Numbered from the stretch's first letter, positions 8,182 through 16,878 are shown. The stretch is 64,000 nucleotides of DNA from an uncultured Coriobacteriaceae bacterium (GCA_937937585.1 CALDCB010000015.1:62001-126000), one strand, 5' to 3'. The notes: generated by a model not told the origin, from the sequence alone. Translations and numbers: made by a program.

Positions 8182-9558
8182 TTAAGCAGCGACGTCGGAG
8201 CCGTCGTCGAAATCATTAACATCAAACTGGGCGTCGAGCCACATTTCTTCTTCATCGAAATCAAGCAAGGCGGTAGGATCTTCCATCTGGTAAACCCACG
8301 TTGGCTCACCGACCTCACCAAGGTCGAAATACCCTGGGTGCTCCTCGATCTTGTAGCCGGGTTCGCATACGCCACGATGGCCGCGCTCGAACAGCCACCA
8401 GTTGTCGGCGGGCGTCTCAAGAAGCGTCGTAGCCGTCTTATTTGCGCGCAGCGAGAAATAGCGCGCCGTTCGTTCATCCTGGAAACCCAGCACCAGATGG
8501 CGATCGCAGTTGCCGATGATCGAGTTCGCAACCGCCTGGTTGTAACGCGCCTCAAGCTGGCTGACCGTCTGGCAAATGATGGTGCAGCTGATTTCACGAC
8601 TGCGGATGACGGAAAGCACGTCATCGAAGTCCGGCAGCGTCAGATTCGCGAAATCGTCAAGCATGAAGCGAACGGGGACGGGCAACCTGCCGCCTTCACA
8701 CTTTGCGTCCGCGAAGTCGCACAGGCTGGAAAACGCCTGACGAATGAACAAGCTGGTCAGCGGCGCCAAACTGCGATCCATGTCATCCATGGTCACGAAC
8801 AGCACACGACGTTCACGGCCCAAGTCGCAAAAGTCGATCTGGTCCACCATGCGAAACGACGCAAGAGCGCCATCGAACGTAAGCGGCATCAAGTTCGCAG
8901 CGATGATTCCCATGATGCTGGAGTGCATCTTCTCGGCACGGGCCGTGCTCTTCGCACGACGATACAGCGAGACAGCGTAGCTTTCGGGATCTTGCCTGGA
9001 AAGATCGGAGAACAGCGCTTCGGCGTTCCCTTCGCACGCCTGCTCGTAAACGCTCACGACCGAAGCCATGTTCCACTCGCGATCGGGAAGCGCCTCGAAA
9101 ACGTATGCGATATAACTTGCGACGTAGTTGGCGGCCGCGCCTGCCCAGAACGGGTCGTCGCCCATCTCCGAGCGCGGGAACAGCGCGCTTGCAATAGAAA
9201 TGATGTCCTGAGCAAGAGGGCGCCCGTTGCGCCAACGGACATGATGAAGCGGATCGTACCCAATCGTGCCTTCCATCGTGGTGAAATCAAGGCAATCGAC
9301 GGTGTAACCGTGCGCGCTCAGACATGGCCCCATTTCGCGGAACAAACGACCCTTGGAATCAAGAATGACGTAAGAACCTTCGCATTGCAAAAGGTTGGGT
9401 TTCAGGAAGTTACGCGTTTTACCAGAACCCGAGCAACCAAGAACCAAAACGTTGTTGTTAAGCCCGGTTGCCCACGAGTCCATGCTCTCGGATCGCGTGG
9501 AAGTAAGGATGAGCTCGCCCGCATAGGCGGCGCGGCTGTTTTCAGTGGAGTTGTTCAT
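8182..9558 (-). CDS. VirD4/TraG-like ATPase (type IV coupling protein family), soluble form
   Basis: The product is 458 residues with Walker A GCSGSGKT at residues 41-48 and a Walker B-like VRFMLDDF near 297-303, followed by SREISCTIICQTVSQLEARY, typical of the TraD/TraG/VirD4 motor. Coupling proteins normally carry one or two N-terminal membrane helices and are about 600 residues long. Here the Walker A motif begins at residue 41 and no hydrophobic helix precedes it. No relaxase, VirB4 or other transfer gene is present in the window. It may be a remnant of an integrative element or a domesticated ATPase acting with the two small genes downstream. Confidence 0.85.
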   Translation of the reverse strand: MNNSTENSRAAYAGELILTSTRSESMDSWATGLNNNVLVLGCSGSGKTRNFLKPNLLQCEGSYVILDSKGRLFREMGPCLSAHGYTVDCLDFTTMEGTIGYDPLHHVRWRNGRPLAQDIISIASALFPRSEMGDDPFWAGAAANYVASYIAYVFEALPDREWNMASVVSVYEQACEGNAEALFSDLSRQDPESYAVSLYRRAKSTARAEKMHSSIMGIIAANLMPLTFDGALASFRMVDQIDFCDLGRERRVLFVTMDDMDRSLAPLTSLFIRQAFSSLCDFADAKCEGGRLPVPVRFMLDDFANLTLPDFDDVLSVIRSREISCTIICQTVSQLEARYNQAVANSIIGNCDRHLVLGFQDERTARYFSLRANKTATTLLETPADNWWLFERGHRGVCEPGYKIEEHPGYFDLGEVGEPTWVYQMEDPTALLDFDEEEMWLDAQFDVNDFDDGSDVAA

Positions 9559-9668
9559 TGTTTATCTCGCTCTCTGCGTGATTGGGTTTTTCGCTGGTGA
9601 ATGACGAAGGTGAAATGCTTACGACACGGCTTGGGCGCATTGCGGCAGTAATAAGGACGGCTGAGTCC

Positions 9669-10265
9669 CTAGAGCTTCGTGATGATGCGGTCGGCAAGAC
9701 CCGCTTCGACGGCTTCTTCAGCCTCGAAATAGGTATCGGAAGCCGTAAGCTCGAAAACGCGCTCGATGGGCATACCGCTATGACGTGCGATAACGCCAGC
9801 AGTGATGTCACGAATGCGCATAAGGTCGTCCGCCCTGGCCTTCACGGACAGAGCACTGCCGCCGGCGCCTGCGCCAATAAGCGGATCGTGAATCATGACG
9901 CGGCTGTGCGGCAAAATCTCTCGATCGTCACCCGCAATGAACAGCAGCGCACCCATGCTAGCAGCCATGCCCAAGCAAACGGTTCGAATAGGGCAGCTTA
10001 CGGCCTGCATGACATCGTAAAGAGCCAAACCGGACTGGACCTCGCCACCAGGGCTGTTGATGTAAAGCGTGATAGGTGCCGTGGGGTCTTCAGCCTGAAG
10101 ATACAGCAAACCACGAATAACAACTGCACACGATTCAGCATTCACCGAGGTCATAAGCTCAAGCTGGCGCTTTCCCAGCATCTCGTCCCTGATGTCCAGG
10201 CGATTAAGGCCTTCTGCGGTTTCGCGAATGATTTGAGGTTGATAAACAAATGAATGCTCACTCAT
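9669..10265 (-). CDS. clpP: ClpP family serine peptidase subunit
   Basis: The product is 198 residues from the ATG at 10265, six bases after GGAG. The Ser-His-Asp triad is visible as Ser103 (GMAASMGALL), His126 (PHSRVMIHDP) and Asp177 (ASDTYFEAEEA), and YINSPGGEV forms the oxyanion region. ClpP forms a tetradecameric barrel that degrades proteins unfolded by ClpX, ClpA or ClpC. No Clp ATPase or trigger factor gene is adjacent, unlike the usual tig-clpP-clpX order, and glycine-rich GAGAGG replaces the usual sequence after the histidine. It is therefore probably a second ClpP. Its leader contains a terminator-like hairpin. Confidence 0.88.
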   Translation of the reverse strand: MSEHSFVYQPQIIRETAEGLNRLDIRDEMLGKRQLELMTSVNAESCAVVIRGLLYLQAEDPTAPITLYINSPGGEVQSGLALYDVMQAVSCPIRTVCLGMAASMGALLFIAGDDREILPHSRVMIHDPLIGAGAGGSALSVKARADDLMRIRDITAGVIARHSGMPIERVFELTASDTYFEAEEAVEAGLADRIITKL

Positions 10266-10480
10266 TATGAGCTCCTTCCGAGGGTAAAAGACATGGCAAC
10301 CAGCAACACGATGGAACAAGTGCGCAGACGACGAGCTAGCATGAGCCGTCATACACATACATTTCCGTTATGAGGTTGTGGTTTGGAAAAATCTGGTACC
10401 TGGCAAGTAGTACCAGCAACTCCTCTATAGGCGATAGCACCTATTTGCCGGGAGGCGGGCCATGCGACCCTCGGGTGAAG
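10266..10480 (-). promoter_or_regulatory. clpP leader with a possible attenuator hairpin
   Basis: On the minus strand a promoter-like pair TTGCGC and TAGAGT (17 bases apart, near 10512 and 10489) would start a leader of about 200 bases. Within it CTGGTAC pairs with GTACCAG (10393-10416) and is followed by ATTTTTCC, the layout of an intrinsic terminator, well before the clpP start. A competing helix ATAGG/CCTAT lies just upstream in the transcript (10422-10444). This is a candidate attenuated leader; no known riboswitch class is recognised. Confidence 0.4.
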
Positions 10481-10531
10481 CACACTCTAGCATTCACCAC
10501 AAAAGCGCGCAAGTACCAAAATCAAGAAATG

Positions 10532-10557
10532 CCTCGAGGGCCGAAACCCCTTGAGGC
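10532..10557. repeat. Inverted repeat in the region upstream of clpP
   Basis: GCCTCGAGGG and CCCCTTGAGGC form a near-perfect stem around CCGAAA. On the minus strand it is followed by ATTTCTTGATTTT, so it could be a second terminator downstream of the ABC operon. The rest of the 10266-10720 interval holds no gene that I can support. Confidence 0.45.
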
Positions 10558-10642
10558 GCAGCATCGAGAGCGCGAAAGGTCGCGCCGGCCAAAGCGATAT
10601 GGGCGCCAAAGACGCGAGGAAATGCGTCAACCAAAAAACAAC

Positions 10643-10685
10643 AGGGGCACCGAACCGCCTCACAAGAAGCTGGTTCGATGCCCCT
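10643..10685 (-). terminator. Terminator of the YtrA/ABC operon
   Basis: On the minus strand AGGGGCATCGAACC pairs with GGTTCGGTGCCCCT and is followed by GTTGTTTTTTGG. It lies 35 bases after the stop of the permease gene. Confidence 0.8.
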
Positions 10686-10720
10686 GAATCAGAGCCTGAT
10701 CGGTTGCCGCTCTTTGAAAA

Positions 10721-11389
10721 CTAGAGGTCTTTCTCTTGAAGAATACGAATGCTGATCATGCAGCTCATTGCATAAATCGCTAACGAGATCACGATTAAAA
10801 CGATCAGTGAAACCACTGGGTGCAGAACCACCCAATCGCCAAGACCGCTAAACGCTTCGGGCAATGCAAATCGGGTAGCGACAAAGATAAGGCACCCGAC
10901 AAACATAAGCGCATAAGAAATATAGCGCGCGCCTTGTGTGCTACCGAACTTAATTGAGAAAGGCTGCGCGAGGGATACCATCCCCAACACGATAAACGTT
11001 GAAGCTAGACACGCTGCAAAGATCTCGAAAGCCGGGGCCTTTTCAATTGCCACGCCGAAAAGCGGAAACACCGACATGCATGCCACGGTGACGGCAAACA
11101 CAACCACGACTGCAATCGCCGAACAGATGAGTATCGCCGCATAACGCCCGATGACAATGTCATGACGTGAAAACGGAAGCGCGCATCGATAACGCAGCCA
11201 GCCATTACGATCGTCGTAGCCCAGCAGCGAGAACATCACGAGCATCGGAACCATAGCGCACGCCGCAGATGCCCCCGCATACGAGCCCATTCCAAAGCAC
11301 ATGAATATGCATGCAATCACGCACATGATACCCAAGGTTACAGCCATGGTACGCATGATTGCCAATTCGGATCTCACAGAAGCCAGCAT
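10721..11389 (-). CDS. ABC-2 type permease of a YtrA-linked exporter
   Basis: The product is 222 residues from the ATG at 11389, which overlaps the stop codon of the ATPase gene (TAATG) and follows AAAGGAGG. It has about six hydrophobic helices, e.g. TMAVTLGIMCVIACIFMCFG and the C-terminal VVSLIVLIVISLAIYAMSCM. FSRHDIVIGRY after the second helix pair is typical of ABC-2 permeases. It would form the membrane part of an exporter with the ATPase encoded just upstream. Because that ATPase gene is frameshifted, the permease may have no working partner. Confidence 0.8.
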   Translation of the reverse strand: MLASVRSELAIMRTMAVTLGIMCVIACIFMCFGMGSYAGASAACAMVPMLVMFSLLGYDDRNGWLRYRCALPFSRHDIVIGRYAAILICSAIAVVVVFAVTVACMSVFPLFGVAIEKAPAFEIFAACLASTFIVLGMVSLAQPFSIKFGSTQGARYISYALMFVGCLIFVATRFALPEAFSGLGDWVVLHPVVSLIVLIVISLAIYAMSCMISIRILQEKDL

Positions 11390-12266
11390 TAGCGTCCTCC
11401 TTTCAACATGAAATGCAGATAATCGCCAACGCTTGCGCGATCGCAAGCGATTTCGGGAAACGCCTGAACGAATTCAAGACGGTTAGGCACGAACACATCG
11501 CAGTTGAATTCATGCTTCATCACGCGCGAGCCCGGAACGCATTCGAGGATTTTCTCAACCTGCGCAACCGTACAGCGCGCAATGCCAACAGTGTCGGTGA
11601 TGGTTTCGCGCGGCACATCGAAGACGATCCGACCTTCATCGATTCCCACCACTCGGTCGGCGATACGCTCCAGATCGGTCGTGATGTGACTTGAGAGCAG
11701 CACGCCTCGCTCGCCGTCGCCCACAAACTCCTGCAACATATCCAAGATCTCGTCGCGGGCAAGAGGATCAAGACCAGCGGTGGCCTCATCGAGAAGCAGC
11801 AGGTCGGCGCCGTGCGATAATGCAACTGCGATCTGTAGCTTCATGCCCATACCGCGAGAGAGTTCCTTTACCTTCGTTTTCGAATTAACGCCGAACTGCT
11901 TGATAAGCGAGCTGAACACCGAATCATCCCATTGCGGAAAAGCAGGCTTCAGGCATGCCACCACCTGATCTATGCGCAATTCCGAAGGGAACGGGCACGT
12001 GTCAAGAACCAGGCCTATTCGAGCGCGAACGCGACGCTGGACCTCGTCGGAAAACCGGTACCAAACGGTTCGCCAAATAGCGCGATGTCGCCCGCATCAA
12101 CATGTTGCAGGCCTAAGGCCACCCGGATGGTCGTCGTCTTGCCGGCGCCATTAGCGCCAACGAATCCAACGATCTCACCCGGCGCCACCGAAATGCTTAC
12201 GTCTCGCAATGAAAACGAATCGCTTACGTTGCGACTCACACGACGTATATCCAGAAGATTCGTCAT
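11389..12266 (-). pseudogene. ABC transporter ATPase, interrupted by a frameshift
   Basis: The first part (12266 to 12015) encodes a normal ATPase N-terminus with Walker A FVGANGAGKTT and stops at a TAG after SSVAFALE. The missing part continues at once in another frame as IGLVLDTCPFPSELRIDQVV, then ELSRGMGMKLQIAVALSHGA (signature) and LLLLDEATAGLDPLA (Walker B). One extra base between CTCGAA and TAGGC (near 12015-12021) would restore a complete protein of about 292 residues. I therefore read it as a single-base deletion. No slippery heptamer is present, so programmed frameshifting is unlikely. A sequencing error is possible. It lies 23 bases after the regulator gene. Confidence 0.85.
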
Positions 12267-12289
12267 GAGATTCTCTCTTTCCCTGCGTC

Positions 12290-12670
12290 TTACTCGAACT
12301 CTTCGCCTGCAACCAAATCAAGCATTTCGTGCAACTCCGCACGCGAGACACCCAGCTCAGATGCCTGTTTTACCGCTTGATCTAGCAACCCCTCAACGTG
12401 CTTCAACTGTTCTTCGCGCAGCATCTCGTGATTCCCCGAGGCCACGAAGCAACCCTTTCCCTGCACGGTTTCAATGAAACCCTCCGTTTCAAGATCGGAA
12501 TAAGCGCGTTTGGTTGTGATGACGCTCACCCCGATGCCGCTTGCCAACGCCCTGATGGACGGAAGCTTTTCGCCACATGCCAAAGCGCCTGAGAGGATCT
12601 GGCTTCTGATCTGCGACGAGATCTGTTCGTATATGGGCTTATCGCTTGTGTTCGAAATGATGATGTCCAC
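12290..12670 (-). CDS. GntR family regulator, YtrA subfamily
   Basis: The product is 126 residues from a GTG at 12670, six bases after GAAAGG; an ATG 11 codons upstream lies inside the promoter region. The N-terminal winged helix reads IYEQISSQIRSQILSGALA and GVSVITTKRAYSDLETEGF. The short C-terminal tail, lacking a large effector domain, is typical of YtrA regulators that repress adjacent ABC exporter operons. It is the first gene of the operon with the ATPase and permease. A TA-rich palindrome in its promoter is the probable operator. Confidence 0.88.
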   Translation of the reverse strand: MDIIISNTSDKPIYEQISSQIRSQILSGALACGEKLPSIRALASGIGVSVITTKRAYSDLETEGFIETVQGKGCFVASGNHEMLREEQLKHVEGLLDQAVKQASELGVSRAELHEMLDLVAGEEFE

Positions 12671-12700
12671 GATTGGCCTTTCGTGTGTATAACCGGTAAG

Positions 12701-12745
12701 CACAGTATATATACACTATGCACAGTTATGCAAGTAAGTTTTTGA
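12701..12745 (-). promoter_or_regulatory. Promoter and probable YtrA-type operator
   Basis: On the minus strand TTGCAT and TATACT are 18 bases apart. The -10 region lies inside the palindrome AGTGTATATATACTGT (about 12702-12717). A TA-rich palindrome over the core promoter fits autorepression by the regulator just downstream. Confidence 0.6.
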
Positions 12746-12848
12746 TCAAGTTCGAAAAGGGACGCCAGGCAGCGGGACCGACTCGAAACCAAAACGAGGG
12801 CGAGCGAACAATCGCCCACCCTCGCATGGAACGCTGTTTCTAGCGCCC

Positions 12849-13187
12849 TTATTCTTTGACCAACGTAACTGCAATAGTATTCAAGTAGTCAAGCGCACCA
12901 GCTTTTACTGCTGCCCTGTCACCACGCGCATACTCGTTTTCACAGGCAATCCAGTCGGCCTACGCCTCGCGCGTGCACTTCATTTCGTGCATATCCTCAA
13001 TCTGCACGCCTTGGGTTTTCTCGATCGTACCTCGCCACCAACCCATATCGTGGATATATTCAAGCTGCTCGGGAGTCCACGATGCAAGCGGGCACTCCGG
13101 GAGACAATCATGGCAGTCGCGTACCATACCAGGAATGGAGATGAAGATCTTCCCGCTAGGCTTCACATAGGGAAGAAACTTCTAGCC
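12849..13187 (-). pseudogene. Remnant of a SAM-dependent methyltransferase gene
   Basis: Only the C-terminal third of a class I methyltransferase is present. In one frame on the minus strand it reads KFLPYVKPSGKIFISIPG, WTPEQLEYIHDMGWWRGTIE, then a TAG at 12960-12962, then ADWIACENEYARGDRAAVKA and ALDYLNTIAVTLVKE to a TAA at 12849. An in-frame TAG also precedes KFLPYV, and the SAM-binding N-terminal half is missing. The internal TAG stands where a tryptophan codon would fit, so a TGG-to-TAG change is likely. I infer the family from the pattern FLPYVKPGGKI...SIPG; the remnant cannot make an enzyme. Confidence 0.7.
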
Positions 13188-13280
13188 GAAACGCCCATCA
13201 CGCAACCAGCTGTTGCTAGGATATGCGCCCTGTCGCGCGTATTCTTAAGCCATCGAAACAATTCGCCGAGAGGAGCACTC

Positions 13281-14105
13281 ATGGCATTCGCAGAAAAGCT
13301 TGTTGCCGTACGCCGCGCGCACGACCTCACGCAAGATCAGCTTGCCGCCAAGCTGTTCGCCACCCGCCAAGCTGTAAGCCGCTGGGAGCGCGGAGAAGTC
13401 ACGCCCGGAATCGACATGATGAAGCTCATCGCCGCAGTCACAGGAGAACCGCTTTCCCATCTTCTTGAAATGCCCGAGCACTACTGCTACAGCTGCGGCA
13501 TGTATCTAACGCCCGACGACTACGGAACCGATGCCTCGGGCGGCAAGTCCGATCACTATTGCAAATGGTGCTACAAAGACGGCAGCTACACCTACGAAAC
13601 CACCATGGAAGCTATGATCGAGGATTGCGCTCCGCGCCTGGCGGAGAACACGGGCATGACGCTTGATGAAGCGGTCTCGCTTATGGGAGCAGTCTTGCCG
13701 CAGCTCGAACGCTGGCGCGCCGTGCAGGAAAACGAACAACGCTACGGTGCCGAAGCAAGAGAGAAATACGGTAACGAGGCGATTGGCGCCGCGAATGAAA
13801 GAATCCTCGACATGGACCCCGCTACCTGGACTGACGTGAAAGAACTTGAGAAAGCCATCTTGGGCCGGCTTTCCATCGCTCTGGTCGATGACGATACAAC
13901 CGGTCCCAAAGCCGCGAAGCTTGTGCAGATGCACTACCGCTGGATCGGCCTGCAATGGGGAGCCGAGCCCGAACGGGATATCTACCTGAGGCTTGTGCGC
14001 GGCTACCTGGCTGACCCCCGATTCATCTCATACTACGACGAACCCTGCGGCAAGGGAGCAACGGCATTCCTGGTGAAAGCCGTGGAAGGCACGCTGGAAG
14101 AATAG
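13281..14105 (+). CDS. XRE-type regulator fused to a zinc-ribbon domain
   Basis: The product is 274 residues from the ATG at 13281, with AGAGGAG six bases upstream; longer in-frame reading upstream runs through the methyltransferase remnant. Residues 1-65 are a helix-turn-helix domain (LTQDQLAAKLFATRQAVSRW). A zinc ribbon follows (YCYSCGMYLTP ... YCKWCYKDGSY), matching the putative zinc-ribbon domain often found behind such domains. The C-terminal half is helical, with KLVQMHYRWIGLQWGAEPER and an end that resembles a TipAS-like effector domain only weakly. It is probably a transcription regulator; its target is unknown. A bidirectional terminator lies downstream. Confidence 0.82.
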   Translation: MAFAEKLVAVRRAHDLTQDQLAAKLFATRQAVSRWERGEVTPGIDMMKLIAAVTGEPLSHLLEMPEHYCYSCGMYLTPDDYGTDASGGKSDHYCKWCYKDGSYTYETTMEAMIEDCAPRLAENTGMTLDEAVSLMGAVLPQLERWRAVQENEQRYGAEAREKYGNEAIGAANERILDMDPATWTDVKELEKAILGRLSIALVDDDTTGPKAAKLVQMHYRWIGLQWGAEPERDIYLRLVRGYLADPRFISYYDEPCGKGATAFLVKAVEGTLEE

Positions 14106-14226
14106 ACCCCAACAACATCGCAGGGCCCTTGCGAAACGCCACGGCCCCTGCCCTGCAGCTACATGTTTTAGCGCCAGCCGTAGCCTTTTGCGTGGCGCGC
14201 AACCTAACGCGACGTCGACAAAAGAG

Positions 14227-14260
14227 AAACCCGAGGACGCCTCTCGACGCCCTCGGGTTT
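14227..14260. terminator. Bidirectional terminator between convergent genes
   Basis: AAACCCGAGG and CCCTCGGGTTT form the stem around CGCCTCTCGACG. It has A-rich sequence on one side and T-rich on the other, so it can end both the XRE gene (+) and the lipoprotein gene (-). Confidence 0.75.
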
Positions 14261-14285
14261 GTGTCGCTGTAGTAAACGATCGACG

Positions 14286-14855
14286 CTATTTCAGAACCAT
14301 ACGCTCGGCCATCTGAACAGATTCTTCCCAACTAAGCCTGGAACCCAAAGTCAGTGCTACGGTCTTACCAGATGGTGCCTTGGCGAACAGGTTGATGGTG
14401 CCGTTCGGTGCGGTATGACGGACCCACGTAACACCGTTGATCTCGACTTCATCAATAACGCCTTCTTTCTTGGAACCCTGCCTGGCCTCGGCTTCCTGCA
14501 TCGGCTCAGTCTTAAAGGTGCGCAAGAAAATGTCAGGAGAGCTTGCGCCTACACGCCTGAACTCGCACTGCTCGTACTTCTCATCGACCCTGTCGGTAAG
14601 CTCCCAGCCTTCAATCGGAATGATGCTGTACGAAGGAAACTCGATACCACCCTGAGCCACGATTTCGTTAACCGGCTCCTCGCTGGCGCTGCCCGAAGCC
14701 TGCTCTTCAACCTGAGACGCAGCCGCATCGCTGCCAGATCCCGAACCGCTCTGAGCGCCGTTGCCGCCGCAACCGACCATCGTAAGCGCAAGCGTTGCCG
14801 ACAAAGCAACAACGGGAACACCCACCACGGCCTTTTTGATCATAGGTTTAAGCAT
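14286..14855 (-). CDS. Lipoprotein, paralogue of the one at 872-1891
   Basis: The product is 189 residues from the ATG at 14855, eight bases after GAAAGGAAG; the GTG three codons upstream is less likely. The signal peptide ends in a lipobox with MVGC, almost the same as in the lipoprotein at 872. A Ser/Gly-rich linker follows, then one domain with WVRHTAPNGTINLFAKAPSG and LGSRLSWEESVQMAERM, matching the C-terminal domain of the larger lipoprotein. The ribosome-site region is also conserved between the two genes. It probably acts on the outer face of the membrane; function unknown. Confidence 0.8.
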   Translation of the reverse strand: MLKPMIKKAVVGVPVVALSATLALTMVGCGGNGAQSGSGSGSDAAASQVEEQASGSASEEPVNEIVAQGGIEFPSYSIIPIEGWELTDRVDEKYEQCEFRRVGASSPDIFLRTFKTEPMQEAEARQGSKKEGVIDEVEINGVTWVRHTAPNGTINLFAKAPSGKTVALTLGSRLSWEESVQMAERMVLK

Positions 14856-15103
14856 ATCGATCACTTCCTTTCGCCTAAATATCCGATAGCCGTTTTCTCT
14901 TCGAGCCTTCGCTCTGAAGTTGGCTTCTGACTATATTGTGCCGCGCAGGGCACCATAGGCGAAGTCACCTGCGGTTCAATCGGTTTGCGCGCTGACGCCG
15001 TGTGTCCAACATACAGCAAGGAAAAGCGACCTTGTGGCAGAGGGGTGTCAGGTTGCATAATGCTACAGACGAAACGACTGGACGGAAGGCAGATTAAGCG
15101 CAG

Positions 15104-16057
15104 ATGCAACTATCGTTGGCACCCATGGAAGGAATCACCGGATACGTGTTCCGTCGCGTCCATGCCGACGCATTCGGAGCGCTGGATCGTTACTACACGC
15201 CATTCATCTCACAGCTTCACGAGGTTGGAACGCCCTTAAGCAAACGTTACGCGCGCGAGCTTGACCCCGAAAACAACAAAGGGCTTAACGTCATTCCGCA
15301 ATTGCTGACCAACGACGCCGACCGGTTCGTCTGGACGGCGCAGCTTCTTGCCGATATGGGATACGAAGAGGTCAACCTCAATTTGGGATGCCCTTCGGGG
15401 ACAGTTGTCTCCAAAGGAAAGGGTTCTGGATTCTTACGCGAACCAGACAAACTCGAGGCATTCCTTTCCGATATCTGCGAGCGCTCACCCTTGCCCGTCT
15501 CGGTGAAAACGCGCGTCGGCTTCGGCGACGATTCCGAATACGAAACGCTTTTGGATCTGTACTGCCGCTGCGGCATTTCCGAGCTCATCGTTCACCCGCG
15601 CGTTCAGAAGGATCTCTACCGCGGCGTGCCCAGGCGCAAGCTGTATGGCGAAACGCTCGAGCGCGCACCCTTCCCTGTTGCCTATAACGGGGACATCTTC
15701 GACGTTGCCGATCTTGGTGATCTTGTTGCCACTTATCTGAAAACGAGCCACGTGATGATCGGCCGCGGCATCCTGACGAACCCGGCTCTTGCACGCATGA
15801 TAAACGGCGGCGAAAAGGCCTCACGTGAAGAGCTTCAGCGATTCCACGACAACTTGTACCGGGCGTATACCGACGTCATGGGCGGAAACGCGGTTTTTCG
15901 CATGAAGGAGTGGTGGTTCTACGCAAAGCACTCCTTCACCGATCCGACCTCGATCACGCGTGCTATTAGAAAGGTGCGACGCGCCAACGATTACGAAGCC
16001 GTGGCGCGCAATATCTTCGCCACCGAAGAAATGTCCGACTCGCCGCGTTTTTGCTGA
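15104..16057 (+). CDS. dus: tRNA-dihydrouridine synthase family protein
   Basis: This 317-residue flavoprotein reduces uridine to dihydrouridine in tRNA. The N-terminal LAPMEGITGYVFRR binds FMN. VNLNLGCPSGTVVSKGKGSG holds the catalytic cysteine, and KTRVGF, LIVHPR, YNGDIFD and MIGRGILTNP complete the barrel. TTGTGG and CATAAT, 18 bases apart at about 15031-15060, may be its promoter. It ends 18 bases from the convergent ferredoxin gene. The protein is a little shorter than E. coli Dus enzymes, and I cannot say which tRNA position it modifies. Confidence 0.9.
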   Translation: MQLSLAPMEGITGYVFRRVHADAFGALDRYYTPFISQLHEVGTPLSKRYARELDPENNKGLNVIPQLLTNDADRFVWTAQLLADMGYEEVNLNLGCPSGTVVSKGKGSGFLREPDKLEAFLSDICERSPLPVSVKTRVGFGDDSEYETLLDLYCRCGISELIVHPRVQKDLYRGVPRRKLYGETLERAPFPVAYNGDIFDVADLGDLVATYLKTSHVMIGRGILTNPALARMINGGEKASREELQRFHDNLYRAYTDVMGGNAVFRMKEWWFYAKHSFTDPTSITRAIRKVRRANDYEAVARNIFATEEMSDSPRFC

Positions 16058-16075
16058 TGCGCCACGGACGCGCCG

Positions 16076-16828
16076 CTATTCGCCGGGGTGCGTGTACTGG
16101 CCGTGACCCTTCGTGCGACTTCCGTACTGAATGGAGAACTTCGGGCAGTGGTGAAGGCACGCAAGGCAGGCTGCGCATTTGTCCTTAATCCAAACCGGCT
16201 TGCCGTCCTCGATGCGGATTGCCGACACGGGGCATTTCCTTGCGCACAAGCCGCACCCGATGCAAGAATCCTCAACGGCGAAGTGCTTGGTTTTGCGCAT
16301 AGCATCGTACTCAAGCGAGTAGAAGATCTTCGCAGCGAACACCGGAACCTTGCGCGGCATGAAATCACCGGCAACTCGATCGCGAACTTTCCCGATCGCG
16401 AAATCGATCTGCTTCTCGGCGGCAGCGTTGATTCGGTTGACCTTAGCAGCATCGCTCAAATCGAAGATAGGTGTCCAGGTATCAGGCATCTTCACGCCAA
16501 AGTAAGCGTCGAAGGCCAAGTCCTTCTGCTTCATGATTTGATTGGCGAACCAGCCAGGCCGACCAGGAGTGCTCCCGAATGTCGCGGCATACCAAAGGTA
16601 AGCGGGCTTCCCGTCGAACGACAGTTTCTGCAGGAAATCACGCACCGCACTTGGCAAACCCCACGCATAAGCGGGGGCGACGATTCCTACGGATTTGCCG
16701 GCAACGGCAAAGCGATAGCGCCCTTCCTTAATGCAATCGTCAATCGAAATGATATCTTCCCCCATTGCATCAGCAACGCGCTGCGCCACATGCCTTGAGT
16801 TGCCTGTAGCCGAAAAATAAAAGATCAC
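16076..16828 (-). CDS. EFR1-type flavodoxin-ferredoxin protein
   Basis: The product is 250 residues from a GTG at 16828, seven bases after AAGGAG. The N-terminal IFYFSATGNSRHVAQRV is a flavodoxin phosphate loop, followed by GIVAPAYAWGLPSAVRDFL. The C-terminal 70 residues hold two 4Fe-4S motifs, CIGCGLCARKCP and CAACLACLHHCP. Proteins of this layout are called EFR1 family ferrodoxins and are abundant in anaerobes, where they pass electrons between unknown partners. It follows the LysR gene on the same strand by 50 bases, so the two may be co-transcribed. Confidence 0.88.
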   Translation of the reverse strand: MIFYFSATGNSRHVAQRVADAMGEDIISIDDCIKEGRYRFAVAGKSVGIVAPAYAWGLPSAVRDFLQKLSFDGKPAYLWYAATFGSTPGRPGWFANQIMKQKDLAFDAYFGVKMPDTWTPIFDLSDAAKVNRINAAAEKQIDFAIGKVRDRVAGDFMPRKVPVFAAKIFYSLEYDAMRKTKHFAVEDSCIGCGLCARKCPVSAIRIEDGKPVWIKDKCAACLACLHHCPKFSIQYGSRTKGHGQYTHPGE

Positions 16829-16878
16829 GATGCTCTCCTTCAGCAAGCAAAACCGAACCAATCCCAAGCTATCCTGCA

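Noticed and set aside
8089..9600. Long plus-strand open frame of 503 codons opposite the VirD4-like gene
   Set aside because: It is antisense to a gene with clear Walker motifs, has no ribosome site or recognisable domains, and is rich in His, Arg and Val as shadow frames of this codon usage are.
10370..10687. Plus-strand frame of 105 codons upstream of clpP
   Set aside because: It runs through two inverted repeats and a terminator, has very basic low-complexity content and no ribosome site.
12001..12030. Programmed frameshift in the ABC ATPase gene
   Set aside because: The junction GCTCGAATAGGC has no slippery heptamer, internal ribosome site or clear downstream pseudoknot. A deletion or sequencing error is simpler.
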